A DNA stretch of 64,000 nucleotides. Source: Aurantimonas coralicida_A (GTDB lineage Bacteria > Pseudomonadota > Alphaproteobacteria > Rhizobiales > Rhizobiaceae). Below the pieces are notes generated by a model. It saw only the letters and a program-made list of their open reading frames with translations, had not been told where the DNA came from and did no database searches. Both the position numbers and the translations under genes were made by a program. Positions 24,198 through 33,282 of the stretch are shown here, one piece after another (position 1 is the stretch's first letter; the number at the start of each line of letters is the position of its first letter). The DNA is taken from the NCBI RefSeq assembly GCF_036016755.1, contig NZ_JAYXIH010000020.1, positions 15,456 to 79,455 of the forward strand, read 5' to 3'.

Positions 24198-25282
24198 CGA
24201 CGCGATCCCCGTTCCTCATCAACCGTCGCACGCTCCTCGCCGGAGCGACGATGGCCGGCGCGAGTCTGGCCATGCCCTCCATTCTTCGGGCGCAGGACAA
24301 GTCCTTGAAGATCGGCGTTTACGGCGGTTACTTCAAAGATTCCTTCGACAAGAACATTTTCCCGGCCTTCACCGAAAAGACCGGCATCGCGGTCGAGAGC
24401 ATCGCCGAGCCGACCGGCGAAGCCTGGCTCGTCCAGCTCGAACAGGCGGCGCGCGCCGGCGCAGCCCCCGCCGACGTCTCGATGATGTCCCAGGTGTCGA
24501 TGCGCAAGGGACTGTCGACCGAGCTGTGGGCGCCCCTCGACACCGCCAAGATCACCAACTCAGATGCCGTGCTGCCCCCCTTCATTGTGGAGTACCCGGA
24601 CGGCCGGGTCGCCGGCATCGGGGCGGTGGCCTGGTACATCACCCTCGTCACCAACACCGAGTCCTATCAGGATGCGCCGGAAAGCTGGGAAGCGTTCTGG
24701 GATCCGGCCAACAAGGAAAAGCTCGGGTTGCTGGCGCTGGTCTCCAACTCCTTCCTGCTGGAGGTGACGGCGAAGACCTTCTTCGGCGGCACCGATATCC
24801 TCGACACCGAGGAAGGCATCCTGAAGGTCATGGACAAGCTCGCCGAGCTGAAGCCGAACGTCCAGCTCTGGTACCGCGACGAGGCGCAGTTCGAGCAGGC
24901 GCTGAAGTCGGGCGAAATCCCGATGGGCCAGTATTATCATGATGTTACGGGGCTTGCCGCCGCCGACGGATTTCCGGTCCGATCCACCTTCCCGAAAGAG
25001 GGCGGCATTTCCGATTCCGGCTGCTGGGCGGTGACCAAGGCGTCCGAGAAACTCGATCTCGCCCATGAGTTCATCGACTACATGACGCAGCCGGAGATCC
25101 AGGCGCTGCTTGCCCGCAAGGTCGGCACCGCCCCGGTGATCAAGCGGGAACTGCTCGACCTCACCGACGAGGAGTTCGCCGCCGTCTCCTCCGAGATCGA
25201 CCCGATCGTGCCCCGCTACGATCTCTATGTCGACAAGGCCGACTGGCTGAACCAGAAATGGACCGAGCTGATCGTCGGCTGA
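24194..25282 (+). CDS. ABC transporter substrate-binding protein, spermidine/putrescine type, Tat-exported
   Basis: Periplasmic binding protein. NRRTLLAGATMAGASLAMP near residues 10-28 is a twin-arginine signal, cleaved near RAQ. The mature protein starts LKIGVYGGYFKDSF and shows the PotD/PotF-like fold (ESWEAFWDP, GCWAVTKASEKLDLAHEFIDYM, ALLARKVGTAPV). It is 362 residues and overlaps the ureohydrolase stop by 4 bases. With the three downstream genes it forms a complete importer for a polyamine-like or guanidino ligand. Confidence 0.9.
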   Translation: MTTRSPFLINRRTLLAGATMAGASLAMPSILRAQDKSLKIGVYGGYFKDSFDKNIFPAFTEKTGIAVESIAEPTGEAWLVQLEQAARAGAAPADVSMMSQVSMRKGLSTELWAPLDTAKITNSDAVLPPFIVEYPDGRVAGIGAVAWYITLVTNTESYQDAPESWEAFWDPANKEKLGLLALVSNSFLLEVTAKTFFGGTDILDTEEGILKVMDKLAELKPNVQLWYRDEAQFEQALKSGEIPMGQYYHDVTGLAAADGFPVRSTFPKEGGISDSGCWAVTKASEKLDLAHEFIDYMTQPEIQALLARKVGTAPVIKRELLDLTDEEFAAVSSEIDPIVPRYDLYVDKADWLNQKWTELIVG

Positions 25283-25348
25283 GCCCCCGCCCTCGCGAAA
25301 TCGGCCGGTCGTCCTGGCGAGGACCGGCCCCATGACCGGACACATGCG

Positions 25349-26320
25349 ATGAGCGGCCTCGAACTCGTCAATGTCACCAAGCGCTATGGCTCCATCGTCG
25401 CCGTCGACGACGCCATGCTGAACGTGCCGGCCGGCAGCTTCGTCTGCCTGCTCGGCCCGTCCGGCTGCGGCAAGACCACGCTGATGCGGATCGTCGCCGG
25501 ACTGGAAACGCCGAGCGCCGGCGACGTGCGCTTCGACGGCGAGGCGATCGGCGACCGGCCCGTGCACAAGCGCGACTTCGGCATGGTGTTCCAGTCGCTG
25601 GCGCTGTTTCCGCATCTGACCGTCGGCGAGAACATCGCCTACCCGCTCAAGATCCGCCACCGGGGCAAGGCGGAACGCGAGGCGCGGGTGGCCGAGCTCC
25701 TCGACATGGTGCGACTTCCCGGCGTCGCCGATCGGGCAGTGTCGCAGCTCTCCGGCGGCCAGCGCCAGCGCGTTGCGATCGCCCGCGCGCTCGCCGTATC
25801 GCCGAAGCTGTTCCTGCTCGACGAGCCCTTGTCGGCGCTCGACGCCAAGCTGCGCGAGGCGATGCAAGTGGAACTGCGCCAGCTCCAGCAACGCCTCGGC
25901 GTCACCACCATCGTCGTCACCCACGACCAGCGCGAGGCGATGACCATGGCCGACAAGATCGTCGTCATGAAGGGCGGGCGCATCCTGCAGATGGACCGGC
26001 CAATCGACATCTACCGCCGGCCGGTCGATCCCTTCGTGGCCGATTTCCTAGGCCAGACCAACCTTCTGACCGCCTCGGTCGAGGCGGGGACGGTGCATGT
26101 CGCCGGCGCGCCGATCCCCGGCCTCGCGGTGCCGGCCGGCCGGCGCACGGCAGAGATCTCCGTGCGGCCCGAAGACGTCTCGGTGCGGCCCGAAGGCGAG
26201 GCGCCGATCGCGGCGACGGTCGAATTCATCCGCGACATGGGCTCGGCGGTCGGCGACAAGGTCTCGCTCGGGCTCGACCCTCGGTCCATCGTCGTCTTTG
26301 CCGAAGGTGGGCGCGCATGA
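25349..26320 (+). CDS. ABC transporter ATP-binding protein (PotA-like)
   Basis: Walker A GPSGCGKTT at 36-44, Q-loop in GMVFQSLALFPHLTVGENIAYPL, signature LSGGQRQRVAIARAL near 133, Walker B LFLLDEPLSALD, and the switch histidine in VVTHDQREAM. A TOBE-like domain follows (residues 240-323), as in PotA and other polyamine or iron importers. The 3-prime end overlaps the permease gene by 4 bases. It supplies energy for the import system encoded around it. Confidence 0.93.
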   Translation: MSGLELVNVTKRYGSIVAVDDAMLNVPAGSFVCLLGPSGCGKTTLMRIVAGLETPSAGDVRFDGEAIGDRPVHKRDFGMVFQSLALFPHLTVGENIAYPLKIRHRGKAEREARVAELLDMVRLPGVADRAVSQLSGGQRQRVAIARALAVSPKLFLLDEPLSALDAKLREAMQVELRQLQQRLGVTTIVVTHDQREAMTMADKIVVMKGGRILQMDRPIDIYRRPVDPFVADFLGQTNLLTASVEAGTVHVAGAPIPGLAVPAGRRTAEISVRPEDVSVRPEGEAPIAATVEFIRDMGSAVGDKVSLGLDPRSIVVFAEGGRA

Positions 26321-27177
26321 GCGCGGCGGTGATCGCCGGCAGACGCACGCGCGATCAGCTGCCGCTGGTCTTTCCGGCGCTGATGCTGTTCGCCTTCTTC
26401 GTCGTGCCCTTCGGGCTGATGATCGCGGTGTCGTTTTTCGAGCGGGTCCAGGGCGGGTTCTACGTGCCGGTCTTCACCACCGCGAATTACGCCCGCTTCC
26501 TCAGCCTGTTCTTCGGCGAGATCCTCCTGTTTTCGCTCGGCCTGTCGGCGCTGGTCTCGGGTATCTGCCTGACCGTCGGCGCCCCGTTCACCTATCTTCT
26601 GACCAGGCTGTCCCGACGCCGGCAGGTGCCGTGGCTGGTGGCGATGCTCGCCGTCCTGTCGCTGTCTGAGGTGATCATCGGTTTCGCCTGGTCGACGCTG
26701 CTCAGCCGCACGGCGGGAGTATCAAATCTCTTCGCGGCGATTGGGCTGATGGATGGACCGGACGCCTGGAGCCCGAGTTTCGGCGCCGTCCTCGCCGGCA
26801 TGGTCTATCAGGCGCTGCCCTATGCTGTGCTCGTACTCTACCCGTCCTTCTCCCGGCTCGATCCTTCGCTCGCCGAAGCCGCGCGCACCCTCGGCGCCTC
26901 GCCGATCCGTTCGTTTCTGACCGTCATCCTGCCGGCGATGCGCACGACGTTGATCGCCACCTTCATCATCGTCTTCGTCTTCGCCCTCGGCGCCTATCTG
27001 CTGCCGCAGCTGCTCGGCCGGCCGCAGCACTGGACGCTGTCGGTGCTGATCACCGACCAGGCGATCTATCAGTCCAACATGCCATTTGCCGCGGCGATGG
27101 CGGTGTTCCTCGTCATCGCCAGCCTGCTGCTCGTCCTGTTGACGACCGTGCTCGGCCACAAGGGGAAGACGGCATGA
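26317..27177 (+). CDS. ABC transporter permease (PotB-like)
   Basis: Inner-membrane permease with six hydrophobic segments (first near residues 15-40). The coupling-helix EAA motif reads LAEAARTLGASPIRSFLTVILPAM, near residue 187. Length 286. It overlaps potA-like and potC-like genes by 4 bases on each side, so the subunits are translationally coupled. Confidence 0.92.
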   Translation: MSAAVIAGRRTRDQLPLVFPALMLFAFFVVPFGLMIAVSFFERVQGGFYVPVFTTANYARFLSLFFGEILLFSLGLSALVSGICLTVGAPFTYLLTRLSRRRQVPWLVAMLAVLSLSEVIIGFAWSTLLSRTAGVSNLFAAIGLMDGPDAWSPSFGAVLAGMVYQALPYAVLVLYPSFSRLDPSLAEAARTLGASPIRSFLTVILPAMRTTLIATFIIVFVFALGAYLLPQLLGRPQHWTLSVLITDQAIYQSNMPFAAAMAVFLVIASLLLVLLTTVLGHKGKTA

Positions 27178-27980
27178 GCGAGCGGCTTTTTACCCGGCTT
27201 TTCCTCAGCCTCGTCGCGCTGTTCCTCGCCGGCCCCTTGGTCGTCATCGCCGGTGTGTCGGTCAACGAAAAGCGCAGCCTGACCTTTCCGCCCGAAGGCT
27301 TCTCGTTTCACTGGTATGCCCAGATCTTCACCGATGCCGGCTGGCGCGGCGCGCTGACGACGTCGGTGCTGATCGCGCTCGGCGCGGCGACGCTCGCCGT
27401 CCTGATCGCCCTGCCGATCGCCTATGTTCTGTGGAAGCGCGTCAGCATCGTCGGCCGGCTGATCCAGACGCTCGGCATCTCGCCCTTCGTGCTGCCGCCG
27501 GTGATCATCGCGCTTGGCGCGTTGAGCTTCTGGGCGACGGTCGGCTCCTACGGCGCCTGGTATAGCGTCGTCATCTCCCACGCGATCTTCTTCACCGGCC
27601 TGCCGCTGGTGACGCTGTCGCTGGGCTTTTCGACCATCGACCGGGGAGTGACCGAGGCGGCGCGCACCATGGGCGCCGACGAGCGCATCATCCTGTCGAC
27701 GATCGTGCTGCCGATGATCGCGCCCTACATCGTCTCCGGTTTCGCCTTCGCCTTCGTCCTGTCGCTGAACGAATATATCGTCGCCTACATGACCGTGGGC
27801 TTCACGATGGAGACGGTGCCGATCAAGATCTTCAACGCGCTGCGCTATGGCTACACGCCGACTATGGCCAGCGTCTCGATCCTGTTCGTCGGGGTCGCGG
27901 TGGCGGTCTTCGGCCTCGTCGCGCGCTTCGGCGATCTGCCGCGATTGCTCGGCGCCTGGAGCGCGGGCGACGAGACATGA
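27174..27980 (+). CDS. ABC transporter permease (PotC-like)
   Basis: Second permease of the importer: six hydrophobic helices and the EAA loop VTEAARTMGADERIILSTIVLPMI near residue 160. LNEYIVAYMTVGFTMETVPIKIF is typical of PotC proteins. Length 268. Starts and stops overlap both neighbours by 4 bases. Confidence 0.92.
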   Translation: MSERLFTRLFLSLVALFLAGPLVVIAGVSVNEKRSLTFPPEGFSFHWYAQIFTDAGWRGALTTSVLIALGAATLAVLIALPIAYVLWKRVSIVGRLIQTLGISPFVLPPVIIALGALSFWATVGSYGAWYSVVISHAIFFTGLPLVTLSLGFSTIDRGVTEAARTMGADERIILSTIVLPMIAPYIVSGFAFAFVLSLNEYIVAYMTVGFTMETVPIKIFNALRYGYTPTMASVSILFVGVAVAVFGLVARFGDLPRLLGAWSAGDET

Positions 27981-28753
27981 AGGTCGCGGCATTCCAACTC
28001 GCGGCTGGCGGCGAGACATCCGCCGCCCGGCTCGCGGCGATCACGGCCCATATCGCCGACGCGAAACGGGCGGGCGCGACGCTGGCAGTGTTTCCCGAAC
28101 TCGCCATTCCCGGTTACGGCGCCGGCGACGCGATCAAGGACGCGGCCAGAGAGCGCGGCGACGAACAGCTGACGGCCCTCGCCCGACTGGCCGACCAAAG
28201 CGGCGTCGCCATCGTCGCCGGCATCGCGCTTGAACGCCAAGGCGCGATCATCAACGCCGCCGCGCTGCTCCGCCCCGGAGAGCAACCCGCCGTCTACGCC
28301 AAACGTCAACTCTATGGCGATTATGAAAAGGCGCTGTTTCGCGCCGGCGAGACGCCTCCCCCCATCATTGAACTCGGTGGGCTGAAGGCCGGCCTGCTGA
28401 TCTGTTTCGACGTCGAGTTTCCCGAGCATGTCCGCGATCTCGCCAAGCGCGGCGCCGACATCGTGCTGGTGCCGACGGCGCTGCCGCGGAGCCCGGCGGC
28501 GCGCTTCATCGCGCGGAACGTGATCCCGGTGCGCGCCTTCGAGAACCAGGTCTTCGTCGTCTATACGGATTGGTGCGGCGTGGACGCGCGCTTTGCTTAT
28601 CAGGGCCTGTCCTCGATCGCCGCGCCCGACGGCAGCCGCCTCGCCGCTGCAAGCGAGAGCGAGCCGGCGATGCTCCTCGCCGACATCGATCCCGGTGCCT
28701 TCAGCGCCAGCAAAGAGCAAAATCCTTATCTCGACGAGTTGCGGGCGGATTGA
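27977..28753 (+). CDS. Carbon-nitrogen hydrolase (nitrilase superfamily amidase)
   Basis: The catalytic triad is complete: Glu41 in VFPELAIPGYG, Lys109 in VYAKRQLYG and Cys143 in LLICFDVEFPE. The length of 258 fits amidase branches acting on N-carbamoylputrescine or guanidino- and aminobutyramides. As the last gene of the aminotransferase-ureohydrolase-ABC operon, overlapping the permease by 4 bases, it probably hydrolyses an amide made from the imported compound. A 4-guanidinobutyramide or N-carbamoyl substrate is an inference. Confidence 0.85.
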   Translation: MKVAAFQLAAGGETSAARLAAITAHIADAKRAGATLAVFPELAIPGYGAGDAIKDAARERGDEQLTALARLADQSGVAIVAGIALERQGAIINAAALLRPGEQPAVYAKRQLYGDYEKALFRAGETPPPIIELGGLKAGLLICFDVEFPEHVRDLAKRGADIVLVPTALPRSPAARFIARNVIPVRAFENQVFVVYTDWCGVDARFAYQGLSSIAAPDGSRLAAASESEPAMLLADIDPGAFSASKEQNPYLDELRAD

Positions 28754-28771
28754 GACAAAGGCCGCGCGCAC

Positions 28772-29107
28772 CTACCAGGCGCAGATCTTCGTCTCCGTCT
28801 CGGCATTAGCCCAGCAAGCGGGATCGTCCCGCTCGCGCACATAGGTTCCGGCAAGCGAAATGTTGCGATTGCCCAGATTGACGAAACCGGAGGCGTAGCC
28901 GGGGCTGTCGACGAGGAGGATATAGGTGACCCCCGGTCCCTCGATGGTGAAGCTTCCGGCCGCGTCCGTCATCTCAAAATCGCAGTCGAAATAGCCGTCG
29001 TCGCTGGCGAAGCACTTCGCCGGCTTGGCCTCGGCACCCGTAGCGAAAACGACGAGGGCGAGCGCCGCAAGGCCGCCCGCCCTTTTCAATGCCTTATTCG
29101 ACACCAT
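28772..29107 (-). CDS. Small secreted protein of unknown function
   Basis: 111 residues. Residues 1-27 are a signal peptide (LKRAGGLAALALVVFATGAEAKP, cleavage after AEA). The mature protein has four cysteines (CFASDDGYFDCDF, DPACWANAETETKIC), which would form two disulphides in the periplasm. The ATG at 29107 follows GGGAGGCGG. No family recognised. Convergent with the nitrilase gene, 18 bases apart. Confidence 0.7.
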   Translation of the reverse strand: MVSNKALKRAGGLAALALVVFATGAEAKPAKCFASDDGYFDCDFEMTDAAGSFTIEGPGVTYILLVDSPGYASGFVNLGNRNISLAGTYVRERDDPACWANAETETKICAW

Positions 29108-29245
29108 GACCGCCTCCCAGCGAACCGGCCACGTCATGTGGCCGTATCGTGCGAGATTAGCACGGCGCGCGTGCCGCAGGGAGAGGCTTGCAAGCAAATG
29201 CGCGCCTCTCGCGACGGCCGAAACAGGCCGCCGTTCCCTTGCGAT

Positions 29246-30895
29246 CTAGCGCGTCAGGCGCTTGTAGGTCGGGCGTTTGGGGTTGACCGATTCCGGGCCG
29301 AGGCGGCGGATCTTGTCCTGCTCGTAATCCTCGAAATTGCCCTCGAACCATTCGACGTGGCTGTCGCCCTCGAAGGCGAGAATGTGCGTCGCCAGCCGGT
29401 CGAGGAACATGCGATCATGGCTGATCACCACTGCGCAGCCGGCATATTCCTCCAGCGCGTCCTCGAGCGCGGTCAGCGTCTCGGTGTCGAGATCGTTGGT
29501 CGGCTCATCGAGCAGGATGACGTTGGCGCCCGACTTCAGCATCTTGGCGAGATGCACCCGATTGCGCTGGCCGCCCGAGAGGGTGCCGACCTTCTGCTGC
29601 TGGTCGCTGCCCTTGAAGTTGAAGTTACCGACATAGGCCCGCGAGTTCATCTCGTATTTGCCGAGCTTCATGATGTCGACGCCGCCCGACACCTCTTCCC
29701 AGACCGTCTTGTTCGGTGCGAGATCGTCGCGGCTCTGGTCGACATAACCGAGGTCCACCGTTTCGCCGACATCGACCTTGCCGCTGTCGGGCTGTTCCTG
29801 GCCGGTGATCATCTTGAACAAGGTCGACTTGCCGGCGCCGTTCGGGCCGATGATGCCGACGATGCCGCCGGCCGGCAGCTTGAACGACAGGTCTTCGATC
29901 AGCACCCGGTCGCCATAGCTCTTGGTCAGGTTCTCGACCTCGATCACCCGGTTGCCGAGCCGCTCGCCGGTCGGGATGACGATCCTGCCGTCGGCCGGTT
30001 TGCGGTTTTCGGCGATCTCGACCAGCTCGTTATAGGCCTTGATGCGCGCCTTCGACTTGGTCTGCCGAGCCTTGGCACCCTGCTGAATCCATTCGCGCTC
30101 GCGGGTGAGTGCCCGCATGCGGGCGTCGTCCTCGCGGCCCTCTTGCTTCATGCGCTTGGCCTTCTTCTCCAGGTAGCTGGAGTAGTTGCCCTCGTAAGGC
30201 ATGCCGCGGCCGCGATCGAGCTCAAGGATCCAGCCGGTGACGTTGTCGAGGAAGTAGCGATCATGGGTGACCATCAGCACCGAGCCCTCGTACTCCCTGA
30301 GGTGCTTTTCGAGCCACAGGATGGTCTCGGCGTCGAGATGGTTGGTCGGTTCATCGAGCAAGAGGATGTCCGGCTTCGACAGGAGCAGCTGGCAAAGCGC
30401 CACTCGGCGCTTTTCGCCCCCGGACAGTGGCGCGATCAGCGCGTCGGCCGGCGGACAGCGCAGCGCGTCCATCGCCATCTCGACCTGGGATTCGAGATCC
30501 CACAAATTCTGGGCGTCGATCAGATCCTGGAGCTTCGCCCCCTCCTCCGCCGTCTCCTCGGAGTAGTTCATCATCAGTTCGTTGTAGCGATCGAGGATCG
30601 CCTGTTTGTCGGAAACGCCCAGCATGACGTTCTCGAAGACCGTTTTGGTTTCGTCGAGATGCGGCTCCTGCGGCAGATAGCCGACCGTGGCGCCTTCGGC
30701 CGCCCAGGCCTCGCCGGTGAATTCCGTGTCGTTGCCTGCCATGATCTTCAGCAGCGTCGACTTACCCGAGCCGTTGGGGCCGAGAATGCCGATCTTGGCG
30801 TCCGGATAGAAAGACAGATGGATGTTCTCCAGGACCTTCTTGTTGCCGTAGGCCTTGGTAAGTCCGGACATGTGATAGATGAACTGGCGTGCCAT
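29246..30895 (-). CDS. ettA: Energy-dependent translational throttle protein (ABC-F ATPase)
   Basis: Two tandem ATPase domains without membrane segments. Domain 1 has GPNGSGKST at 39-47 and LSGGEKRRVALCQLLL. Domain 2 has GPNGAGKST and LSGGQRNRVHLAKMLK, both followed by LLDEPTNxLD. The E-site arm between strands and the PtIM linker (MRALTREREWIQQGAKARQTKSKARI, here shown in part) are typical of EttA, which gates the first elongation steps according to ATP/ADP. The length of 549 is normal. Monocistronic. Confidence 0.95.
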   Translation of the reverse strand: MARQFIYHMSGLTKAYGNKKVLENIHLSFYPDAKIGILGPNGSGKSTLLKIMAGNDTEFTGEAWAAEGATVGYLPQEPHLDETKTVFENVMLGVSDKQAILDRYNELMMNYSEETAEEGAKLQDLIDAQNLWDLESQVEMAMDALRCPPADALIAPLSGGEKRRVALCQLLLSKPDILLLDEPTNHLDAETILWLEKHLREYEGSVLMVTHDRYFLDNVTGWILELDRGRGMPYEGNYSSYLEKKAKRMKQEGREDDARMRALTREREWIQQGAKARQTKSKARIKAYNELVEIAENRKPADGRIVIPTGERLGNRVIEVENLTKSYGDRVLIEDLSFKLPAGGIVGIIGPNGAGKSTLFKMITGQEQPDSGKVDVGETVDLGYVDQSRDDLAPNKTVWEEVSGGVDIMKLGKYEMNSRAYVGNFNFKGSDQQQKVGTLSGGQRNRVHLAKMLKSGANVILLDEPTNDLDTETLTALEDALEEYAGCAVVISHDRMFLDRLATHILAFEGDSHVEWFEGNFEDYEQDKIRRLGPESVNPKRPTYKRLTR

Positions 30896-31080
30896 GGCGC
30901 GCTGCCGCTCCGTGTGAATGATGGGAAAAGAGAAGTTGCGCCGTACCTAAGCCATCAGGCGCGCCGGGGCAACGGGCGCGGGCGGCATCATCGTCACAGC
31001 GACACACCGTTTGCTCGCCCCACCGTCATGCCGACCTATCCTTCTCGCCACGCCCCGCCACGCCCCGCCTGCAGCCGCAA

Positions 31081-31524
31081 CTAGCAGTTCAGCGCTACGT
31101 TCGCCCGCTGCGAAATCTCAACGAGCACCCGCTCGGCAGCGACGAGATCCTCAGGCGAAAGACCTTCCGTCACCTTTGCGACTGTTGCCGCGACATCCGC
31201 GCGCAGCGGATCGAACAATTCCCTGCCCGATGCACTCAACCGATAGAAGGACTCGTTTGTTGTACAATCCTGCGTGATCTCGAGCAAATACCTCGCAGTC
31301 AGAGCATCTATCGCTGCCTCAACTTCCAGACCCGTCGAGACGACATGACCTCGGATCATCGCGTGGGTAAGCTGCTGTTTGGACAGCGATGCAGTTCCCT
31401 GCGCGAAGACCAGAACTGTCCACTGCGGGAAGGAGATTCCCGTCCCTTCTAGCTTGCGTTCAAGCAACGCCCGCATCGCTCGCTCGGCGCCTCCAAGAAA
31501 GCGGCTGATGTTTGCTGCAGACAT
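31081..31524 (-). CDS. MarR-like winged-helix regulator
   Basis: 147 residues with a MarR-type layout: N-terminal dimerisation helix (ISRFLGGAERAMRALLERKL), wHTH in the middle (SFPQWTVLVFA, LSKQQLTHAMIRGHVVSTGLEVEAAIDALTARYLLE), and a C-terminal helix. ATG at 31524 follows AGGAGAG. It is divergent from a second MarR-type gene with two operator-like repeats between them, so the pair may cross-regulate. The target genes are unknown. Confidence 0.65.
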   Translation of the reverse strand: MSAANISRFLGGAERAMRALLERKLEGTGISFPQWTVLVFAQGTASLSKQQLTHAMIRGHVVSTGLEVEAAIDALTARYLLEITQDCTTNESFYRLSASGRELFDPLRADVAATVAKVTEGLSPEDLVAAERVLVEISQRANVALNC

Positions 31525-31634
31525 CGAACTCTCCTGATTGGAATGAATGCTCGGGTCGGCCCGAACCGCGTGCGGCGGCGACGCTTAACACCGTCCCTCA
31601 CGGTCACAACCATCCCATCAGACTCTCCGAAAAC

Positions 31635-31676
31635 TGACAATATGCTGTCAAATATAACGTTGGCAACATGCTGTCA
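31635..31676. promoter_or_regulatory. Two tandem operator palindromes between divergent MarR genes
   Basis: TGACAATATGCTGTCA (31635-31650) and TGGCAACATGCTGTCA (31661-31676) are near-identical inverted repeats (TGACA/TGTCA ends) whose centres are 26 bases apart, close to 2.5 helical turns. The second ends 18 bases before the plus-strand MarR ATG. This is the classical layout for an autorepressing MarR protein. Confidence 0.7.
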
Positions 31677-31694
31677 ATATGCCATCTTCAACGG

Positions 31695-32141
31695 ATGGCT
31701 GAAACACCTGCAAAGATCGAAGAGACCGGACAATTGATCTTTGAAATTCTGCGATTGCACGGTCGCCTCGTTGGCGCCGGCGACGCGCTGGTGAGTTCGC
31801 TCGGGCTCACCAGCGCAAGGTGGCAACTGCTCGGCACGATCGTTGGCGGCGGTCGCGCCCTCACCGTTTCCGACATTGCCCGCTCGCTCGGCCAATCGCG
31901 GCAATCAGTGCAGCGACTGGTGAACGAGCTGGTTTCCGAAGGTATCGTTCAGATGGCCCCGAACCCCGGACATCGTCGGGCACCCCTCTTGTCGCTGACA
32001 CGACAGGGTGCAGAGATATATGAGCGCGCGGAGGCATCTCGCCTGCCTTGGACGGCCAAACTTTCAGAAGCTCTTGAGGCTTTTGATATTGGTGCCGCAG
32101 CGAAGACACTCGCCACGCTACGAGCTGCGCTGGAACGCTGA
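31695..32141 (+). CDS. MarR family transcriptional regulator
   Basis: 148 residues from the ATG at 31695 (MAETPAKIEETGQL). The winged helix-turn-helix is clear: SARWQLLGTIVGGGRALTVSDIARSLGQSRQSVQRLVNELVSEGIVQMAPNPGHRRAPLLSLTRQG, written here as the span 45-110. It probably represses its own and perhaps the divergent gene through the two TGACA/TGTCA palindromes just upstream. An in-frame ATG nine codons earlier lies inside the operators and is less likely. Confidence 0.88.
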   Translation: MAETPAKIEETGQLIFEILRLHGRLVGAGDALVSSLGLTSARWQLLGTIVGGGRALTVSDIARSLGQSRQSVQRLVNELVSEGIVQMAPNPGHRRAPLLSLTRQGAEIYERAEASRLPWTAKLSEALEAFDIGAAAKTLATLRAALER

Positions 32142-32150
32142 TCGTCATCA

Positions 32151-32178
32151 CCGGCGATCAGAAGGTGCTGATCGCCGG
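32151..32178. terminator. Hairpin between convergent genes
   Basis: CCGGCGATCAG and CTGATCGCCGG form perfect 11-base arms around a 6-base loop, filling the 38-base gap between the MarR stop and the EamA stop. It probably ends transcription from both sides; no T-run is present. Confidence 0.6.
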
Positions 32179-32179
32179 A

Positions 32180-33199
32180 TTAAATGTCGCCTCCCGGACG
32201 GATCGCCGGATCTGGACTCTGGGTTTCTCGCGCGCTGCGACGCTCCGACAGAGATCCGCGACGGACCAGCCCGATCAGCCGCCCGTCGATGGCTGCGAGA
32301 CCCAGGCCGATCAGCCCCATTCCGAGAAAGTGGCGAGGATCGAGGCGTTCCCCCAAGACCAGGGAGCCGAGGATGATGGCGCTGACCGGAATCAAGAAGG
32401 TCACGAGCAAGAGGTTGGTCGCGCCGGCCGTCGCCAGAATGCGGAAGTAGAGAACATAGGCGAGCGCCGTCGACAGAGCCGCGATGCCGAGGATCGCGCC
32501 GACGGTCGGCAAGCTCGGCATCGCCAACGTCCAGGGCCGATCCACGACGAGCGCCAGCGGCAGCAGCAGCAGCGTCGACGCAGTCACCTGTCCGGTGGCC
32601 GTCGCCAGCGGCGCGACGCCCATGCGCTTGAACCGCCGGCCGAAGATGCCGGCGAGCGCGTAGGAGAACGCCGCCGCGAGACAGGCCAACTGCGCCACCA
32701 CGCCCAGGCCGAAACCCTCCAGCGCCGCCGGCCCGATCATCACCGCGACACCGCTGAGACCGGCGACGATACCGACCAACCGCTTGCCGGTCAGCTTCTC
32801 GTCATCGGTCAGGACATGCGCCACGAGCACGGCGAACAGCGGCGTCGTGGCGTTGAGGATGGCTGCGAGGCCCGACGCGATCTGGGTCTGGCCCCAGACG
32901 AGCAGGCTGAACGGCACGGCGTTGTTGATGAGGCCCATGATAAGGAAGGCAGCCCAGACGCGCCACTCCCTCGGCATCCTGACGCCCAGCAACCCAAGCG
33001 CGGCGAACAGAATCATGCTGGCCAGGCCGACCCGCAGCACAACGATAGTGAAGGGCGGCAGCTCCTTCACCGCCACCTCGGTGAAGAAGAAGGAACCGCC
33101 CCACAATACCGAGAGGGTGAGCAACATGCCCCATTCGCCAAGGGTCATCGAACGATTGATCGTCGGCGCGGACAATGAGGTGTCGGTCTGGCGGCGCAT
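32180..33199 (-). CDS. DMT superfamily transporter (EamA family)
   Basis: Ten predicted membrane helices in two EamA repeats. WGGSFFFTEVAVKELPPFTIVVLR begins the first repeat, and GRRFKRMGVAPLATATGQ starts the second. The length is 339. It probably exports a small metabolite or amino acid; the substrate is unknown. The C-terminal tail (RRGSLSERRSARETQSPDP) is charged and likely cytoplasmic. It is convergent with the MarR gene. Confidence 0.87.
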   Translation of the reverse strand: MRRQTDTSLSAPTINRSMTLGEWGMLLTLSVLWGGSFFFTEVAVKELPPFTIVVLRVGLASMILFAALGLLGVRMPREWRVWAAFLIMGLINNAVPFSLLVWGQTQIASGLAAILNATTPLFAVLVAHVLTDDEKLTGKRLVGIVAGLSGVAVMIGPAALEGFGLGVVAQLACLAAAFSYALAGIFGRRFKRMGVAPLATATGQVTASTLLLLPLALVVDRPWTLAMPSLPTVGAILGIAALSTALAYVLYFRILATAGATNLLLVTFLIPVSAIILGSLVLGERLDPRHFLGMGLIGLGLAAIDGRLIGLVRRGSLSERRSARETQSPDPAIRPGGDI

Positions 33200-33282
33200 G
33201 GTCGAATCGGCTCCCGAGCTGTCGAACCTCGGACCCTATGGAACCTTGCCGACGATCACGACCCGATTTCCGGACCGTCCGG

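Noticed and set aside
29138..31084. Open frame of about 648 codons on the plus strand
   Set aside because: Antisense to ettA, whose two ATPase domains are certain.
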